Part shown: one piece after another, positions 5,287 to 8,024 of the stretch
Numbering within the stretch: position 1 is the stretch's first letter
Layout of the letters: every line of letters starts with the position of its first letter
Assembly (NCBI GenBank): GCA_026419705.1
Contig: JANZYY010000224.1
Location: forward strand, 1 to 8,024
DNA length: 8,024 bases
Source: Fischerella sp.
Lineage (GTDB): Bacteria; Cyanobacteriota; Cyanobacteriia; Cyanobacteriales; Nostocaceae
Direction: 5' to 3'
The notes under the pieces: generated by a model
What the model was told of the DNA's origin: nothing
What the model saw: only the letters and a program-made list of their open reading frames with translations
The model's database searches: none
Position numbers and translations under genes: made by a program

Positions 5287-6258
5287 ATGGTCAATCGTTT
5301 ATACGTCGTCATGGTGATGCTTATATGTGGAATGATACCACTAGTTGGATGTCGCCAGAGTTCAACACCTACACCTACATCTAAGAGCGACAAGCTGCAA
5401 ATTATGGTCAGCATCCCACCGCAGAAGTACTTTGTCGAGCGTATTGGGAACGGTTATGTGACTGTAAACGTGATGGTTCCACCAGGAGCCGAACCCCATA
5501 CATTCGAGCCAAAACCAGAACAACTCAAGGCTCTTAGCCGTGCCAAAGCTTACATGCGTATCCGCATTGACTTCGAAGAAGCCTGGATTGACAAAATCAA
5601 GGCAGCAAATCCTAAAATGCTGATTGTGGATACGACACAGGGAATCAAGCGGTTGCCGATGCCATCAAGCTATCAAGAGGTAGGAGAAAGACTTCACGCT
5701 GGTGAGGGCGAAAACCTCGATCCCCATATCTGGCTATCGCCGCAGTTAGTGAAAGCGCAAGCGCATACAATCTATGCTGGGCTTGTGAAGTTAGATGCCA
5801 AGCACCAGCGAGCGTATCAGGCAAACCTAGAACGCTTCATCGCTGATATCAATGAGCTAGATGCTGACATTCGCAAAAATTTACAGGATGTGAAAAACCG
5901 CAAATTTATCGTCTTTCATCCGGGGTGGGGTTACTTCGCCCGTGATTACGGATTAGAAATGATACCTATTGAGGTTGGCGGGCAGGAACCAAGTGCCGCT
6001 GAACTGGCAACACTGATTACCAAGGCAAAGAAACAGAACATCAAGGTAGTTTTTGCGGAACCGCAGTTTAGCAAGCAAGCAGCACAGACGATCGCCAAGG
6101 AAATAGGTGGGGAAATGTTACTCATCGATCCGCTATCACCCGATTGGTTGAATAACTTGCGTCAAGTCTCCCATGCCTTTGCCAGGGTTTTGAGTCAGGG
6201 TGGTGCATTTTCTCTGTGGGCGATCGCCATTCTCAAGCTGACTCTCCAGACCACATAA
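5287..6258 (+). CDS. znuA: zinc ABC transporter substrate-binding lipoprotein ZnuA
   Basis: This is the periplasmic receptor that captures zinc and delivers it to ZnuB. The N-terminus is a lipoprotein signal peptide with lipobox LVGC (Cys22 becomes the lipidated first residue), then a Ser/Thr/Pro linker and a cluster A-I binding-protein fold from about residue 37. Ligands are visible: His71 (PGAEPHTFEP), His147 (LDPHIWLSP), His211 (VFHPGWGYF) and Asp281 (LLIDPL). A His at the third position favours zinc; manganese receptors such as MntC and PsaA have Glu there. The His-rich loop common in ZnuA between the first two ligands is missing, so the site resembles that of TroA. The last 20 or so residues after RQVSHAFARVLSQ look like an added tail with a HIP1 octamer in frame as Ala-Ile-Ala. 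The ATG at 5287 is chosen because the earlier in-frame start would precede the signal peptide. It is first in the operon; the gap to znuC is 48 bases. Confidence 0.93.
   Translation: MVNRLYVVMVMLICGMIPLVGCRQSSTPTPTSKSDKLQIMVSIPPQKYFVERIGNGYVTVNVMVPPGAEPHTFEPKPEQLKALSRAKAYMRIRIDFEEAWIDKIKAANPKMLIVDTTQGIKRLPMPSSYQEVGERLHAGEGENLDPHIWLSPQLVKAQAHTIYAGLVKLDAKHQRAYQANLERFIADINELDADIRKNLQDVKNRKFIVFHPGWGYFARDYGLEMIPIEVGGQEPSAAELATLITKAKKQNIKVVFAEPQFSKQAAQTIAKEIGGEMLLIDPLSPDWLNNLRQVSHAFARVLSQGGAFSLWAIAILKLTLQTT
6220..6227. repeat. HIP1 octamer in the znuA 3' end (one of seven in the window)
   Basis: GCGATCGC occurs exactly at 470-477, 1248-1255, 3663-3670, 4138-4145, 6220-6227, 6725-6732 and 6925-6932. 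About one octamer is expected per 65 kb in random sequence, so seven in 8 kb is a strong excess and marks the genome as cyanobacterial. Six lie inside genes (lon twice, the aldo/keto reductase, znuA, znuC twice) and one in the spacer upstream of the GYD gene. Confidence 0.95.
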
Positions 6259-6306
6259 TCAAGCAACCGCTGCCAACTACCAGTTTTCACTAGGAATAAA
6301 GGTAAT

Positions 6307-7104
6307 ATGCCGTACATAAAAAACACAGACATGCGACCAGAGGTGATTTCGATTCAGCACCTCTGGGCAGGCTACGACCATGAACCAGTGCTAGAAGATA
6401 TCAACCTCTCGGTGCAGGAACTGGACTTTATCGGGTTGATTGGGCCCAATGGCAGCGGCAAAACAACCTTGTTTAAAGTTTTACTGGGTCTTTTAGCACC
6501 GATGCAGGGTGAGGTGCGGATTATGGGCATGAGCGTCAAAAAGGGGCGACGTTACCTTGGCTACGTACCTCAGACAGTGGAATTTGACCGCGCCTTCCCA
6601 ATCAATGTGTGGGATGTAGTGCTGTTAGGACGGTTGGGAAAGCGGCAACTACTGCAACGCTACACTGCCAAAGATAAAGAATGTGTGGCTGAGGCACTCC
6701 GCAGCGTCGAGATGCTGCACCTGCGCGATCGCCCCATCGGCGAACTCTCCGGGGGGCAACGAAAGCGGGTTTACATCGCCCGTGCCTTGGCAACCGAACC
6801 CAAAATCCTACTTTTGGATGAACCGATGGCAGGTGTTGACCCCCATGTCGAGACGCATATTTACCAACTGCTGAAACACCTGAATGAACGCATCACGATT
6901 TTGATGATTTCTCATGATATCGGGGCGATCGCATCATGCGTGAAAACTGTGGGTTGCTTGAATCGACGGTTGTACTATCACGGTGAAAAACAAATTACAC
7001 CGGAAATGTTGCAAATGGTCTACCAGTGTCCCGTTGATTTGATTGCCCACGGCATACCGCATCGAGTCTTCCCACGGCATTTAACAGAGGAGATCAACCG
7101 ATGA
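6307..7104 (+). CDS. znuC: zinc ABC transporter ATP-binding protein ZnuC
   Basis: This cytoplasmic ATPase powers zinc import through ZnuB. All ABC motifs are present and in order: Walker A GPNGSGKTT (46-54), Q-loop Gln89 in YVPQ, signature LSGGQ (147-151), Walker B ILLLDEP (167-173), D-loop GVDP (176-179) and switch His203 in ISHD. The stretch FDRAFPINVWDVVLLGR (93-109) is typical of the metal-type family (ZnuC, MntB). Length of 265 residues is normal. The ATG at 6307 has AAAGG at 6298-6302, only four bases before it. The ATG at 6331 (residue 9) is a possible alternative start. Its stop overlaps the znuB start, which implies translational coupling. Two HIP1 octamers lie within the gene. Confidence 0.94.
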   Translation: MPYIKNTDMRPEVISIQHLWAGYDHEPVLEDINLSVQELDFIGLIGPNGSGKTTLFKVLLGLLAPMQGEVRIMGMSVKKGRRYLGYVPQTVEFDRAFPINVWDVVLLGRLGKRQLLQRYTAKDKECVAEALRSVEMLHLRDRPIGELSGGQRKRVYIARALATEPKILLLDEPMAGVDPHVETHIYQLLKHLNERITILMISHDIGAIASCVKTVGCLNRRLYYHGEKQITPEMLQMVYQCPVDLIAHGIPHRVFPRHLTEEINR

Positions 7105-7934
7105 TCGAAGCATTGCAGTTCGACTTTATGCGGAATGCCCTAATTGCGGGGGTACTGGTCAGTATTGCCTGCGGTATTATCGGTACATTTGTAGTCATTA
7201 ACCGCATCGTTTTTATTAGCGGGGGTATCGCCCATGCAGCCTATGGAGGTATTGGACTGGGATACTTCTTCAAATTTAGCCCCGTGTTGGGTGCAGTCAT
7301 CTTCAGTATTGTGTCGGCGTTGGGGATGGGTATCGTGCAGCGCCAAACCCGGCAAAGAGCAGACACCATTATCGGCGTGATGTGGGCGATCGGTATGGCT
7401 GTAGGGATTATTTTGGTAGATCTGACAGAGGGCTACAAGGCAGACTTAATGAGCTATCTTTTTGGCAGTATTTTGGCTGTCTCTAGCAGTGACTTGTTAA
7501 TCATGCTGGGGCTTGACATTATCATTATTGTGCTAGCGGCATTGTTCTACAAAGAGTTACTGGCAATTTCCTTCGACGAGACATTCGCTACCGTAGTTAA
7601 CGTGCCAGTAGATGCAATTTACCTGACCTTGATGTGCATGATTGCCCTGACAGTAGTGATGATGATGCGGGTGGTAGGGCTAATTATGGTAATTGCCTTA
7701 TTGACAATGCCAGCAGCGATCGGCGGTCAGTTTGTCAAAGATATGCGGAAGATGATGATATTAGCAAGCATCTTGGGGATGTTTTTTACCACAGTCGGGC
7801 TGTGGCTGTCATACTTTCTCAATCTCACCTCTGGCGCGACAATTATTTTAGTTGCTGGCGCAGTTTATTTGCTAAGCGTAGCGGTACAACCATTGCTAGC
7901 ACACCTTCAACCCAAACGCACAAAAATGAATTAG
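7101..7934 (+). CDS. znuB: zinc ABC transporter permease ZnuB
   Basis: This inner-membrane permease of the metal-type ABC-3 family forms the zinc channel with ZnuC bound on the cytoplasmic side. Its 277 residues carry about eight hydrophobic helices (roughly 12-34, 43-58, 61-80, 90-108, 129-149, 172-208, 217-240, 247-265). Family regions are visible: FISGGIAHAAYGGIGLG (38-54), SYLFGSILAVSSSDL (118-132) and the glycine/proline-rich VVGLIMVIALLTMPAA (191-206). The ATG overlaps the znuC stop in an ATGA (7101-7104), with GAGGAG just upstream inside znuC as the ribosome binding site. The final residues are polar and cytoplasmic. It is last in the operon, and its stop codon overlaps that of the convergent neighbour, so no terminator exists between the two genes. 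Confidence 0.93.
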   Translation: MIEALQFDFMRNALIAGVLVSIACGIIGTFVVINRIVFISGGIAHAAYGGIGLGYFFKFSPVLGAVIFSIVSALGMGIVQRQTRQRADTIIGVMWAIGMAVGIILVDLTEGYKADLMSYLFGSILAVSSSDLLIMLGLDIIIIVLAALFYKELLAISFDETFATVVNVPVDAIYLTLMCMIALTVVMMMRVVGLIMVIALLTMPAAIGGQFVKDMRKMMILASILGMFFTTVGLWLSYFLNLTSGATIILVAGAVYLLSVAVQPLLAHLQPKRTKMN

Positions 7935-8024
7935 AGTAACGTATCACTTGCTAAGCGACCATCCTCCATATGTAAAATCCGGTCAGCAATATCCAAGATG
8001 CGGTTATCGTGAGTTACTAACAAG
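7931..8024 (-). CDS. DevA-type ABC transporter ATP-binding protein, C-terminal 30 residues (cut by window edge)
   Basis: Reading the minus strand from the right edge, an open frame gives LLVTHDNRILDIADRILHME, then DGRLASDTLL and TAA (complement of 7931-7933). VTHD is the switch-histidine motif of ABC ATPases. HDNRILDIADRI followed by HMEDGRL is the characteristic end of the DevA family, the ATPase of DevBCA-type exporters (glycolipid export in heterocysts, other envelope exports elsewhere). LolD/MacB ATPases are close relatives, so the substrate is not decided. If the usual devBCA order holds, devC and devB lie to the right. The gene converges on znuB with the two stop codons overlapping by four bases. 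Confidence 0.85.
   Translation of the reverse strand, partial: LLVTHDNRILDIADRILHMEDGRLASDTLL

Noticed and set aside
6602..6874. Open frames on both strands overlapping znuC
   Set aside because: They are out of frame with the intact ABC ATPase motifs and explained by its codon composition.
1..8024. CRISPR array, tRNA, rRNA, complete insertion sequence or defence gene cluster
   Set aside because: No regularly spaced repeats, no tRNA- or rRNA-like sequence and no transposase or defence domain were seen on reading both strands.

Overview
The window looks like chromosomal DNA from a cyanobacterium, probably a larger-genome or filamentous one. Seven exact copies of the octamer GCGATCGC (HIP1, the repeat typical of cyanobacterial genomes) lie at 470, 1248, 3663, 4138, 6220, 6725 and 6925. 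Several small proteins have a cyanobacterial look. The last 93 bases encode the C-terminus of a DevA-type ABC ATPase, a family best known from heterocyst-forming cyanobacteria. Species cannot be named from this.

Left part, + strand (1-3683): the C-terminal 451 residues of a Lon protease (cut by the window edge), a conserved 83-residue protein of unknown function, a 313-base spacer holding an imperfect hairpin built from a dispersed-type repeat, a single-pass membrane protein of unknown function, and an aldo/keto reductase 27 bases behind it.

Middle part, - strand (3762-4620): a GYD-domain protein and a small four-helix membrane protein with several histidines, separated by a possible terminator. 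A 666-base gene-free region follows (4621-5286). It contains a GC-richer island, two strong palindromes and tandem inverted repeats in front of the next operon.

Right part, + strand (5287-7934): a complete high-affinity zinc uptake operon. A lipoprotein zinc receptor (ZnuA, with a His-His-His-Asp ligand set) hands metal to the permease (ZnuB), which is driven by the ATPase (ZnuC). znuC and znuB overlap by four bases, and the palindrome at 5020-5036 is a reasonable candidate operator for a Fur-family regulator such as Zur. The operon ends against a convergent DevA-type ATPase gene, and the two stop codons overlap.

I see no obvious undescribed multi-gene system here. The best leads are the non-coding architecture upstream of znuA (the GC island may be a structured RNA or the remains of a mobile element), the His-containing membrane protein next to the zinc operon, and Lon itself, which model cyanobacteria lack.
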